DNA of 64,000 nt, from contig NZ_BILY01000028.1 in NCBI RefSeq assembly GCF_004000805.1, positions 1-64,000 of the forward strand. Direction: 5' to 3'. The first letter of the stretch is position 1. The number at the start of each line of letters is the position of its first letter. Origin of the DNA: Paenibacillus glycanilyticus NBRC 16618. GTDB lineage: Bacteria > Bacillota > Bacilli > Paenibacillales > Paenibacillaceae. The notes below the pieces were generated by a model. The model made no database searches. It saw nothing but the letters and a program-made list of their open reading frames with translations, and was not told the origin of the DNA. The position numbers and the translations under genes are program-made. This document shows, one piece after another, positions 8,029-15,849 of the stretch.

Positions 8029-8688
8029 TTGAACAAAATGCTGCCTGCCCTTATTCTGCTTACAGGCTTGCTTTACATTTTTATCATTCCCGCTGAACCG
8101 CATGCCGTCAAGCTAATTTTCAAAGCGATTCCGATGCTTCTGATCATCGCTTATGCTTACTTGCAGTCCGCTCCAAACGGTAAGCGGTTTCAATGGATCC
8201 TGCTGGCCGGTCTTGTCTTCAGCGTGGTTGGCGATGTTACCCTGGGTAACTTCGTTGTGGGACTGTCCGCCTTTTTGATCGGCCATTTGTTCTATTTAAG
8301 CGGATTTTTCGGGCAATGGCGATTTTCCTTCTGGCGGCTCGTCACTATTGTTCCGATCGGCGCGTATGCCGTATATATGGGCTACGAGCTGCTTGATGCG
8401 CTTGCGAAATCGGGGGACGACGCTCTGAAAATCCCCGTTCTTGTCTATGTAACGGCTATTTCGCTGATGGGCTGGTCGGCTATGATGTCCGGCAACGCAT
8501 GGGCGATTGCGGGCGCCCTGCTCTTTATGGCCTCCGACTCCATTCTCGCCTGGAATAAGTTTATTTCGGATATTGCCGGGTCAGACGTGCTCATTATGAC
8601 CACTTATTATGCCGCCCAATTCTGCATCGCCACCTGCATCGGATACCGGAGCCGCACCGCTCCTAAGCAAAAAGCCATGATCCTCTGA
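8029..8688 (+). CDS. YhhN/TMEM86 family membrane protein (lysoplasmalogenase family)
   Basis: The protein is 219 aa, with about 7-8 hydrophobic segments. GLVFSVVGDVTLGNFVVGLSAFLIGHLFYLSGF matches the family core (GDxxL...GhxxFhxGHhhY) and LLFMASDSILAWNKF is the second conserved SD-containing motif. In animals TMEM86 hydrolyses lysoplasmalogen; bacterial substrates are not firmly known. The TTG at 8029 is proposed as start because AAGGAG lies 9 nt upstream. The ATG at 8038 would have 18-nt spacing, and the upstream ATG 7987 has no site. The stop is followed by a convergent terminator shared with rlmN. Confidence 0.75.
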   Translation: MNKMLPALILLTGLLYIFIIPAEPHAVKLIFKAIPMLLIIAYAYLQSAPNGKRFQWILLAGLVFSVVGDVTLGNFVVGLSAFLIGHLFYLSGFFGQWRFSFWRLVTIVPIGAYAVYMGYELLDALAKSGDDALKIPVLVYVTAISLMGWSAMMSGNAWAIAGALLFMASDSILAWNKFISDIAGSDVLIMTTYYAAQFCIATCIGYRSRTAPKQKAMIL

Positions 8689-8698
8689 TCATGGCTTT
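8671..8698. terminator. Convergent terminator between the YhhN-family gene and rlmN
   Basis: Stem aaagccatgatc / gatcatggcttt with loop ctct. It overlaps the end of the plus-strand gene and precedes the rlmN stop on the other strand. Confidence 0.7.
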
Positions 8699-8717
8699 GA
8701 TTATGCCCGCCCGGTTG

Positions 8718-9788
8718 TCAGCCGGCTTTTTCCTTGTTCATCTGCTTGCTGCGCAGCTGGCCGCAAGCCGCGTCGATGTCGGCGCCATGCTCGAGGCGGA
8801 CGCTGACGCTGACGTCTTGTTTTTTGAGCGTATCGTAGAAGCCCTTAATGGAATCGTTCTCGCTGCGCTGGTATTGGCTATGCTCGTCAACCGGATTGTA
8901 AGGAATCAGGTTCACGTTCACGAGGGAGCGGCGGCGGTCGCCCACCAGCTCCGCAAGCTCAAGCGCATGCTCCGGCTGGTCGTTGACGTCCTTGAGCAAA
9001 ATATATTCCAGCGTAATGCGGCGGTTCGTCCGCTCCAGATAATAATCGATCGCATCCATCAGCTTCTCGATCGGAATCGCGCGGTTGATCTTCATAATCC
9101 GCGTCCGCAGCTCGTTATTAGGGGCATGCAGCGATACGGCGAGGTTAACCCCTTGATCCTTGTCGGCAAACTCCCTGATTTTGTCCGCGAGACCGCTTGT
9201 CGATACCGTAATATGGCGCGGTCCGATAGCCAGACCTTTATGATCCTTGACCGTTGTAAGGAAGTCGTTTAGGTGAATAAAGTTATCGAACGGCTCGCCA
9301 ATGCCCATGACAACGATATGGCTGACCTTCTCGCCTTGGCCTGCTTCGTCAAGATGGAGCTGAATCTTCATAATCTGCTCGACAATCTCGCCGCTTGTCA
9401 GATCCCTGCTCTTCTTCAGCAGGCCGCTGGCGCAGAAGCTGCAGCCGATGTTGCAGCCCACCTGCGTGGTTACGCAGACCGACAAGCCGAACTTATGGCG
9501 CATCATTACCGTCTCGATCAGGTTGCCGTCATCCAATTTAAGCAGCAGCTTGACGGTACCGTCCTTCGACACCTGCTTCGTATGCTCAACCAGCGTCTGG
9601 ATCGCAAAGTTCTCCTCCAGCAGCTTCACGCAGTCCGGATGAACATCCGTCATATCCGCAAAGCTCGTAACCCGCTTCCGGTACAAGTATTCCCACACCT
9701 GCGTCGCCCGGAATTTTTTATGCCCGCGCTCGCCAAGCCAAGCCGTTAATTGATCTAATGTAAATCCGTATATGGATGGTGTACTCAT
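8718..9788 (-). CDS. rlmN: 23S rRNA (adenine2503-C2)-methyltransferase RlmN, radical SAM
   Basis: This 356-aa radical SAM enzyme methylates A2503 of 23S rRNA (and A37 of some tRNAs in other bacteria). It has [11 protein letters not shown], the CX3CX2C motif for the 4Fe-4S cluster, GIGEPFDNF, and the C-terminal region [12 protein letters not shown], which holds the second catalytic Cys. Length and order match RlmN. The start is the ATG at 9788, with AAGAGG 8 nt upstream. The 12 codons added by the frame open to 9824 are not needed. Confidence 0.95.
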   Translation of the reverse strand: MSTPSIYGFTLDQLTAWLGERGHKKFRATQVWEYLYRKRVTSFADMTDVHPDCVKLLEENFAIQTLVEHTKQVSKDGTVKLLLKLDDGNLIETVMMRHKFGLSVCVTTQVGCNIGCSFCASGLLKKSRDLTSGEIVEQIMKIQLHLDEAGQGEKVSHIVVMGIGEPFDNFIHLNDFLTTVKDHKGLAIGPRHITVSTSGLADKIREFADKDQGVNLAVSLHAPNNELRTRIMKINRAIPIEKLMDAIDYYLERTNRRITLEYILLKDVNDQPEHALELAELVGDRRRSLVNVNLIPYNPVDEHSQYQRSENDSIKGFYDTLKKQDVSVSVRLEHGADIDAACGQLRSKQMNKEKAG

Positions 9789-10093
9789 CGTTTTTCCTCT
9801 TTTCGTGAAACGCGGCCAAAACAAAACCGCATACTGCTCCTATTGTCCCAAAATTAGCTGACGAAAACAAGGGGCGAAAAAGTCCAATCGTTCCAGAATA
9901 CGTCCATTCCTCCCTCTTATCTGGCAGCCCGGATAAACCAATTTAGGCTTGGCATATACCTAAGTTTCATAACGAATTGCAGCATTCGGGAGATATAAGG
10001 TCCAAGAAGGAGCATGGTAGAGTTCCCTCCAAATGTAAACGCTCTAACCAAACTCCTTGTCAGAATTAGACAATATGCCGCCTCTACGGTTCA
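9789..10093. other. Intergenic stretch without a convincing gene
   Basis: About 300 nt between rlmN and the kdp promoter. I see no ORF with coding character. The first part probably holds the rlmN promoter: on the minus strand TTGTTT and GACAAT lie 17 nt apart near 9850-9880. Confidence 0.5.
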
Positions 10094-10122
10094 TTTACAA
10101 CTTCGGCCGTCAGGCGTAATAT
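10094..10122 (+). promoter_or_regulatory. Promoter of the riboswitch-kdp transcription unit
   Basis: TTTACA (10094) and TAATAT (10117) with a 17-nt spacer. The expected start of RNA is near 10130, about a dozen nucleotides before the first aptamer. Confidence 0.5.
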
Positions 10123-10141
10123 ACGATTCAGCAAATGTAAC

Positions 10142-10317
10142 AATCGCTGAGTTTCCGTTAAGGGAAACGGGGGAACCAATCGATAAGCGGCATGGCAACG
10201 GTGTGAGAGCCGGCGCGGCATGCTTATCCGGGGTGAATCCGGGAAAAGGCTGCGCGCGGCCGAACCCGGTAGGGCGACTCTCACCGTCCGAATCCGTCAG
10301 CTAACCTCGTAAGCGAT
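10142..10317 (+). promoter_or_regulatory. c-di-AMP riboswitch (ydaO-yuaA class), copy 1
   Basis: It carries the conserved ydaO blocks in order: GGGGGAACCAATC (about 10168), GGGGTGAATCCGGG (about 10231), TAGGGCGACTCTCACCGTCC, and GAATCCGTCAGCTAACC ending CGTAAGCG. The outer stem P1 pairs atcgct with agcgat. The class binds cyclic di-AMP and is usually an OFF switch. K+ import genes are established targets, and the downstream kdp operon fits. It is followed by a hairpin at 10320-10350 and a strong terminator at 10387-10420, with a second copy after that. Confidence 0.93.
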
Positions 10318-10386
10318 GAAAATGCAACTGCCCATTAGGCAGGGCATTTTCCAAGTAGAGAGGATGATGTGATCTTGTGACCTTTA

Positions 10387-10420
10387 AAGGCCGCGGGGAT
10401 CTTTCCTCTGCGGCTTTTTC
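10387..10420 (+). terminator. Terminator after riboswitch copy 1
   Basis: Stem GCCGCggggat / GCGGC with inner pairing, followed by TTTTTC. A smaller hairpin (CTGCC catta GGCAG) lies just before it at 10320-10350. It stops transcription when copy 1 is ligand-bound (inferred). Confidence 0.8.
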
Positions 10421-10448
10421 TCATGCCATTTTTAATCAACTGTCTTTA

Positions 10449-10611
10449 TCGCTTAATCCCCTTCGCGGGGAACGGGGGAACCAATCGGACAAGCGGCTGT
10501 TCCATACAGCCAGCTTGTCCACGGGGTGAATCGCCGAAGCAGCGCGGGACGCGCGGCATCGGCGTAGGGCGACTCTTACGCCCGAATCCGTCAGCTAACT
10601 TCGTCAGCGTA
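10449..10611 (+). promoter_or_regulatory. c-di-AMP riboswitch (ydaO-yuaA class), copy 2
   Basis: A second full aptamer 130 nt after the first. It contains CGCTTAATCCCC, GGGGGAACCAATC (about 10474), GGGGTGAATC (about 10523), TAGGGCGACTCTTACGCCC and GAATCCGTCAGCTAAC with the closing CAGCG stem. It differs from copy 1 in loop sequences and the central arm. An expression-platform terminator follows at 10670-10708. The two tandem aptamers therefore each control their own terminator. Confidence 0.93.
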
Positions 10612-10669
10612 CCAAGAGAGGCAACGATGATCGTGAATATAGGCGCGGTTTATTTTCTGCTGCGCTTAT

Positions 10670-10708
10670 AAGCCGCGTGAAGAGTCCCTCTTCCGCGGCT
10701 TTTTTGTT
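10670..10708 (+). terminator. Terminator after riboswitch copy 2
   Basis: Stem aagccgcg-gaagag / ctcttc-cgcggctt, then TTTTTTG. It lies 40 nt before the first protein-coding gene of the unit. Confidence 0.85.
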
Positions 10709-10746
10709 TGTCGTTGATTCCTCTAACGAAAAGAGGAGCGTAAACC

Positions 10747-11166
10747 ATGGACGATTATATACTCGTCTCCGCACCCAACGTGCAGGGCGAGGATTTCATT
10801 AAACAGCTGCTGCGCCGGCATATCCCGTTTGCCGCCATCGTAAACAACAAGACCGAATACGAGCGGATGCTGGAGCTTGGCGTATCCACGATCATCGTCA
10901 TTAATACAACCGATGAAGCCACCTGGCGTGTTCCGGAGCTCCCCATCGGACGGATCTTTTTATTCGAAAGAAGCTTGAACCTGTGCTGCCGTTATATCCA
11001 GATCTGCCGCAGCTGGACATCCAAATCGATCTGCGTCGTTACGGACAGCGCGAATCCCCGTCTGATCTATAAAGGGATGGGCGCCAATTACGTCATTCAT
11101 TCCAGCCATGCGGATACTTCCTTTTTAATCATAAACGACCTCATGGCGAGCCAAGATAATCGGTAA
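10747..11166 (+). CDS. Uncharacterised 139-aa protein, first gene of the kdp unit
   Basis: I do not recognise a named family. The protein is a small soluble alpha/beta sequence with alternating strands and helices: DDYILVSAPNVQGEDFIKQLL, then IPFAAIVNNKTEYERMLELG, then TIIVINT, later ICVVTDSANPRLIYKGMG. The order resembles a degenerate Rossmann or TrkA-N/RCK-like nucleotide fold, but no glycine-rich GxGxxG loop is present. Cysteine pair LNLCCRY is at about residues 78-82. An AGAGGAG site lies 8 nt before the ATG. The position between the riboswitch and the transporter suggests a regulator or sensor of the Kdp system; this is inference. Confidence 0.6.
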   Translation: MDDYILVSAPNVQGEDFIKQLLRRHIPFAAIVNNKTEYERMLELGVSTIIVINTTDEATWRVPELPIGRIFLFERSLNLCCRYIQICRSWTSKSICVVTDSANPRLIYKGMGANYVIHSSHADTSFLIINDLMASQDNR

Positions 11167-11206
11167 GGTCGAAAGTTATTCGCCATTCTTTTAGGAGGAA
11201 TTTGCT

Positions 11207-11311
11207 ATGCAGGATATCTATATGGTGCTGCTTCTGGCAGCGATATTCATACTTTTCGCCGGCTTTATGCAATGGTGCGACCGGGCTATTCAAGAGGAGG
11301 ATAAGCGATGA
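11207..11311 (+). CDS. 34-aa membrane peptide upstream of kdpF
   Basis: This short gene begins ATG 11207 after TTAGGAGGAA. It encodes one hydrophobic helix (MVLLLAAIFILFAGFMQW), then CDRAIQEEDKR, and ends TGA. Its last four bases ATGA overlap the kdpF start. A similar single-span peptide with an [F/W]xxWCDR-type tail is known to me near kdpF in some other bacteria, but no function is established. It may stabilise the KdpABC complex together with KdpF. Confidence 0.65.
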   Translation: MQDIYMVLLLAAIFILFAGFMQWCDRAIQEEDKR

Positions 11312-11385
11312 TCGTCACGTTAGTGCTTGCCCTGTTTCTTTTTCTTTACTTGATTTACGCCTTGATCAATCCGGAGAAATTTTAA
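11308..11385 (+). CDS. kdpF: KdpF, small subunit of the K+-transporting ATPase
   Basis: A 25-aa single-helix peptide ending LIYALINPEKF, which matches the KdpF consensus YxxYALxxPEKF. KdpF sits at the side of KdpA and stabilises the complex. The ATG overlaps the upstream peptide stop (ATGA), and GAGGAGG is within the upstream coding sequence. The gene lies immediately before kdpA. Confidence 0.85.
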   Translation: MIVTLVLALFLFLYLIYALINPEKF

Positions 11386-11412
11386 AACCTTATCGATCGC
11401 TGGGAGGCCACA

Positions 11413-13092
11413 ATGGATATTTTACAGCTCATTATCGTGATTGGCGTGCTCGTACTGCTCGTCAAACCGCTCGGAACCTACGTGTACCACGTGTACTCGG
11501 ATCAACCGAACCGGACCGACCGTTTATTCGGCGGCATAGAACGGTTCATCTATAAAGTCATCGGGCTGAAATCGCGTGACGGCATGACTTGGAAAAAGTA
11601 CGCGTTAAGCTTCCTTCTTACGAATATCGTGCTCGTCGCGCTCAGTTATCTGATTCTGCGGCTGCAGGGCAGCCTTCCGGGCAATCCCAACGGCATCGGC
11701 GCTATGGAAGAAACGCTGTCGTTCAATACCGTCATCAGCTTTATTACGAATACGAACCTGCAGCATTACAGCGGCGAAACGGGGCTGTCCTATTTCTCGC
11801 AGATGGCCGTCATCATGATGATGATGTTCACCTCGGCGGCTACCGGCTTCTCGGTTGCGATTGCTTTTATCCGCGGCTTAACGAGCAGAGGCAGCACAAT
11901 CGGCAATTTCTTTACCGATTTCGTGAAATCCCACACGCGGATTTTCCTGCCGCTCGCAACGCTTATTACGCTGGTTCTCGTAGCTCTTCACGTGCCGCAG
12001 ACGCTGCAGCCTAACGTAACGGCCGCAACGCTGGAAGGTGCAACTCAAAGCATCGCCATCGGGCCGGTTGCTTCGCTGGAATCGATCAAGCATCTGGGTA
12101 CTAACGGAGGCGGCTTTATGGGAGCTAACTCGGCGCATCCTTTCGAGAATCCAAGCCCGCTGACGAACGTGATCGAGATTTTGTCCATGTGGGCGCTGCC
12201 TGCTTGTCTTCCTTATGTATACGGCCGTTTCGCCGGCAACCGCAAGCAAGGCTGGGTTGTGTTTGGCGCCATGATGTCGTTGTTCCTGGTATTTCTCGCG
12301 ACGGTCTACACGGCTGAGCTGCATGGCAACCCGGTACTGAACAACCTTGGCGCAGACGCCTCGCAAGGCAGCATGGAAGGCAAGGAAGTCCGGTTCGGCA
12401 TTGCCCAGTCCTCCCTCTTTACGGCGGTGACGACGGCGGCTACTACCGGTTCGGTCAACAACATGCATGATACGCTGACTCCGATCGGCGGTCTTGTTCC
12501 GCTGGCGGAGATGATGCTGAACGTCGTGTTTGGCGGCAAAGGCGTTGGTCTCGTCAATATGCTGATGTACGCGATTCTTGCCGTCTTTATCGCGGGACTA
12601 ATGGTCGGTCGGACACCGGAGTTTCTTGGACGGAAAATCGAACCGAAGGAAATGAAGCTGATCGCGATCGCGATTCTCGTCCACCCGTTTATCATATTGG
12701 CGCCAACCGCCATTGCTTTCCTGACGGATCTTGGCCAGGGTGCCATTACGAATCCGGGCTTTCACGGCATCTCGCAGGTGCTTTATGAATACACTTCTTC
12801 GGCTTCGAATAACGGCTCCGGCTTTGAAGGTCTTGCCGACAATACGCCGTTCTGGAACATGACGACCGGCCTTGTCATGCTGCTTGGACGGTATGTATCG
12901 ATGATTGCCATGCTGGCTGTTGCCGGATCTCTGGTCCGCAAAAATACCGTACCGGAGACGATCGGCACATTCCGGACGGACAACGTGCTGTTTGGTGGCA
13001 TTCTTGTAGGAACCGTCGTTATAGTTGGCGCGCTTACGTTCCTGCCTGCCGTTGTACTTGGACCTATTGCAGAGCATTTAACGATTCGCTAA
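11413..13092 (+). CDS. kdpA: KdpA, K+-binding and translocating subunit of the Kdp P-type ATPase
   Basis: A 559-aa polytopic membrane protein of usual KdpA length. Four pore-loop-like segments can be seen, including TNTNLQHYSGE (filter 1), LGTNGGGFMGANSAHPFENP (filter 2), TTAATTGSVNNMHDTL (filter 3) and ASNNGSGFEGLADNTPFWN (filter 4). KdpA belongs to the SKT channel superfamily and passes K+ to KdpB. GGGAGG lies 7 nt before the ATG. It sits in the operon after kdpF, and its control by the two c-di-AMP riboswitches is inferred. Confidence 0.97.
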   Translation: MDILQLIIVIGVLVLLVKPLGTYVYHVYSDQPNRTDRLFGGIERFIYKVIGLKSRDGMTWKKYALSFLLTNIVLVALSYLILRLQGSLPGNPNGIGAMEETLSFNTVISFITNTNLQHYSGETGLSYFSQMAVIMMMMFTSAATGFSVAIAFIRGLTSRGSTIGNFFTDFVKSHTRIFLPLATLITLVLVALHVPQTLQPNVTAATLEGATQSIAIGPVASLESIKHLGTNGGGFMGANSAHPFENPSPLTNVIEILSMWALPACLPYVYGRFAGNRKQGWVVFGAMMSLFLVFLATVYTAELHGNPVLNNLGADASQGSMEGKEVRFGIAQSSLFTAVTTAATTGSVNNMHDTLTPIGGLVPLAEMMLNVVFGGKGVGLVNMLMYAILAVFIAGLMVGRTPEFLGRKIEPKEMKLIAIAILVHPFIILAPTAIAFLTDLGQGAITNPGFHGISQVLYEYTSSASNNGSGFEGLADNTPFWNMTTGLVMLLGRYVSMIAMLAVAGSLVRKNTVPETIGTFRTDNVLFGGILVGTVVIVGALTFLPAVVLGPIAEHLTIR

Positions 13093-13116
13093 CGGATAAG
13101 GATGAGGTGAATAACC

Positions 13117-15147
13117 GTGACCACACAACGTAAATCTATGCTGACCTCGGCGATTATAAGTCGCGCGGTGAAGGACAGCTTTCTGAAATTAAATCCGCTG
13201 ACCATGATGAGAAATCCCGTCATGTTTGTCGTTGAGGTCGGCACGCTTGTCGTCCTGCTGATGACGATCTTCCCCGGCTATTTCGGAACGGAGGGCCGAC
13301 TCGGGTTCAATCTGACGGTCTTTCTGATCCTGCTGTTCACCGTCCTGTTCGCTAACTTCGCGGAAGCGCTGGCCGAAGGACGGGGCAAAGCCCAGGCGGA
13401 TTCGCTCAAGAAGAGCAAAAAGGATATTACGGCAAACAAAGTAACGGGCTCCACAACAAAGCAGGTGTCGTCAACAGAGCTTCGCAAAGGCGACATCGTC
13501 ATTGTCTCCGAAGGAGAGATGATTCCGGGTGACGGCGAGATTATCGAAGGCCTTGCCTCTGTCGACGAGTCGGCAATCACGGGTGAATCCGCTCCGGTGA
13601 TCAAGGAAGCCGGCGGCGACTTCAGCTCGGTAACGGGCGGCACCCGAGTTGTCAGCGACCGGATCAAGGTCCGGATTATGAGCGATCCCGGCGAATCGTT
13701 TATCGACCGCATGATCTCTCTTGTTGAAGGCGCGAAACGCCAAAAGACGCCTAACGAGCTGGCGCTGAACACGCTGCTTACCAGTCTGACGCTGATCTTC
13801 CTGATCGTTGTGGTTACCCTTGCCCCAATCGCCAAATACGTTGGCGTAGAGCTCGATATTCCGGTGCTTATCGCCCTGCTGGTCTGTCTTATCCCGACTA
13901 CCATCGGCGGTCTGCTGTCGGCAATCGGGATCGCCGGCATGGACCGCGTGACGCAGTTTAACGTGCTGGCCATGTCCGGTAAAGCGGTAGAAGCAGCAGG
14001 CGACATTAATACGATGATTCTGGATAAGACCGGTACCATCACGTACGGCAACCGGATGGCCAGCGACTTCCTGCCCGTCAAAGGCGTAACCGTTCAGGAG
14101 CTTGGCGAGTGGGCGGCGGTCAGCTCGGCTAAGGACGAAACGCCGGAGGGCCGTTCCGTGCTGGAGCTGATGAAGACCAAACAGCTGAGCTATCAAGCCC
14201 AGCTTGCCGAGAATGCGCAGGTCATTGCGTTTACGGCCGAGACCCGGATGAGCGGTCTGGATCTTCCGGACGGACGCAAAGTACGCAAAGGCGCCGTCGA
14301 TGCCGTGAAGAGATGGGTAGCTTCCCAAGGCGGCACCGTGCCTTCCGATCTCGACGCTACCGGCGAAGGAGTTGCCGTGCTTGGCGGTACGCCGCTCGCC
14401 GTTGCGGTTGATAACCGCATCTATGGAATTATTTATTTGAAAGATACCGTGAAGCCTGGCATGCAGGAGAGATTCGAGCAGCTTCGCCGCATGGGGATCA
14501 AGACCATTATGTGTACCGGCGACAACCCGCTGACAGCCGCAACGATTGCCCGCGAAGCCGGGGTTGACGATTTTGTGGCGGAGAGCAAGCCGGAGGATAA
14601 AATCGCGCTGATCCGCCGCGAGCAGGCGGCAGGCAGTCTTGTTGCGATGACGGGCGACGGGACAAACGACGCTCCGGCGCTTGCCCAGGCCGACGTTGGC
14701 CTTGCCATGAACAGCGGTACGGTTGCCGCGAAGGAAGCGGCCAATATGATCGACCTGGATTCCGACCCGTCCAAAATTATCGAGGTGGTTGCAATCGGCA
14801 AGCAGCTCCTGATGACGCGCGGCGCGCTGACGACCTTTAGCATCGCGAACGATATCGCGAAATATTTCGCCATTATTCCGGCCATGTTTATGATCGCGAT
14901 CCCTCAGATGGACGCCTTGAACATTATGAAGCTTGGCTCGCCTTCTTCGGCGATTCTGTCCGCGCTTATCTTTAACGCGATCATCATTCCGCTGCTCATT
15001 CCGCTCGCTATGCGCGGGGTGCAGTACAAACCGATGAGCGCGTCGAAGCTGCTAAGCAAAAACCTGCTGATCTACGGACTGGGCGGCGTCCTGGCCCCGT
15101 TTGTCGGCATTAAGCTGATCGACCTGCTTGTTCATGTATGGATCTAA
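13117..15147 (+). CDS. kdpB: KdpB, catalytic P-type ATPase subunit
   Basis: A 676-aa P-type ATPase. It has TGESAPV (actuator domain), the phosphorylated aspartate in [10 protein letters not shown] at about residue 303, and [21 protein letters not shown] in the phosphorylation domain, all typical of KdpB. The start is a GTG at 13117, with GGATGAGGTG upstream. It couples ATP hydrolysis to high-affinity K+ uptake with KdpA, KdpC and KdpF. Confidence 0.97.
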   Translation: MTTQRKSMLTSAIISRAVKDSFLKLNPLTMMRNPVMFVVEVGTLVVLLMTIFPGYFGTEGRLGFNLTVFLILLFTVLFANFAEALAEGRGKAQADSLKKSKKDITANKVTGSTTKQVSSTELRKGDIVIVSEGEMIPGDGEIIEGLASVDESAITGESAPVIKEAGGDFSSVTGGTRVVSDRIKVRIMSDPGESFIDRMISLVEGAKRQKTPNELALNTLLTSLTLIFLIVVVTLAPIAKYVGVELDIPVLIALLVCLIPTTIGGLLSAIGIAGMDRVTQFNVLAMSGKAVEAAGDINTMILDKTGTITYGNRMASDFLPVKGVTVQELGEWAAVSSAKDETPEGRSVLELMKTKQLSYQAQLAENAQVIAFTAETRMSGLDLPDGRKVRKGAVDAVKRWVASQGGTVPSDLDATGEGVAVLGGTPLAVAVDNRIYGIIYLKDTVKPGMQERFEQLRRMGIKTIMCTGDNPLTAATIAREAGVDDFVAESKPEDKIALIRREQAAGSLVAMTGDGTNDAPALAQADVGLAMNSGTVAAKEAANMIDLDSDPSKIIEVVAIGKQLLMTRGALTTFSIANDIAKYFAIIPAMFMIAIPQMDALNIMKLGSPSSAILSALIFNAIIIPLLIPLAMRGVQYKPMSASKLLSKNLLIYGLGGVLAPFVGIKLIDLLVHVWI

Positions 15148-15171
15148 CCGATCTGAAAGGATGAGATAATC

Positions 15172-15774
15172 ATGACGAACTCCACATCTTCATCGGGATC
15201 AAACGGCTCTCTCTTTATGATTGCCCTAAGAGCCAGTATCGCGTTTATTCTGCTATGCGGCATTATTTACCCGCTCGTGTCAACGGGCCTTGCCCAGCTG
15301 CTCTTTCCCCATCAGGCGAACGGCAGCCTGATCAAGGATTCGAACGGCCGGATTATCGGCTCCTCCTTGATCGGGCAAAGCTTCACCGACCCTGCTTATT
15401 TCCAAGGACGGGTATCCAGCATCGACTATAAAGCGGAAGCATCCGGCTCCAACAACTACGCGCCTTCGAATCCCGACATGCTTCAGCGGACCAAAGATTC
15501 GATTGCCGCCTGGCAGGCTGCCAATCCCGACGTCCCGGTCAGCCAGCTTCCCCTTGCGCTGATTACCAACTCCGGCTCGGGTCTTGATCCGCATATTACG
15601 CCGGCATCGGCCGAAGTCCAAATCCCCCGCATCAGCAAGCTGACCGGTCTATCGGCGGACACGCTGAAAGAGCTGGTGAAAAAGCATACCGACGGACGGG
15701 ATCTTGGCGTCTTTGGCGATCCCCGCGTGAATGTGCTGGAGCTGAACATCGAATTAAGCCAGCTCCGCAAGTAA
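15172..15774 (+). CDS. kdpC: KdpC subunit of the K+-transporting ATPase
   Basis: A 200-aa protein with one N-terminal membrane helix (IALRASIAFILLCGIIYPLVSTGLAQLLFP) and an outer or periplasmic-like domain. Family signs are GSLIKDSNGRIIGSSLIGQSF, YFQGRVSS, SNNYAPSNPDM, and ALITNSGSGLDPHITPASAEVQ. KdpC is needed for assembly and activity of the complex. GAAAGGATGAG lies before the ATG. A GC-rich hairpin follows it. Confidence 0.97.
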   Translation: MTNSTSSSGSNGSLFMIALRASIAFILLCGIIYPLVSTGLAQLLFPHQANGSLIKDSNGRIIGSSLIGQSFTDPAYFQGRVSSIDYKAEASGSNNYAPSNPDMLQRTKDSIAAWQAANPDVPVSQLPLALITNSGSGLDPHITPASAEVQIPRISKLTGLSADTLKELVKKHTDGRDLGVFGDPRVNVLELNIELSQLRK

Positions 15775-15779
15775 GGTTA

Positions 15780-15813
15780 AGCCCCGCCTGCCCGCAAATG
15801 GCGCAGACGGGGC
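15780..15813 (+). terminator. Weak hairpin between kdpC and the sensor gene
   Basis: Stem AGCCCCG / CGGGGCT with a 20-nt loop, followed by only TTCCC. It may partially reduce transcription into the downstream sensor gene rather than end it. Confidence 0.4.
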
Positions 15814-15849
15814 TTTCCCGAGGTTTACGGAGAGGAGGAATGAGCGAGC

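Noticed and set aside
9789-10093. A small gene starting ATG at 10014
   Set aside because: The AAGGAG site is only 1 nt before the ATG, and the frame runs straight through the first riboswitch aptamer.
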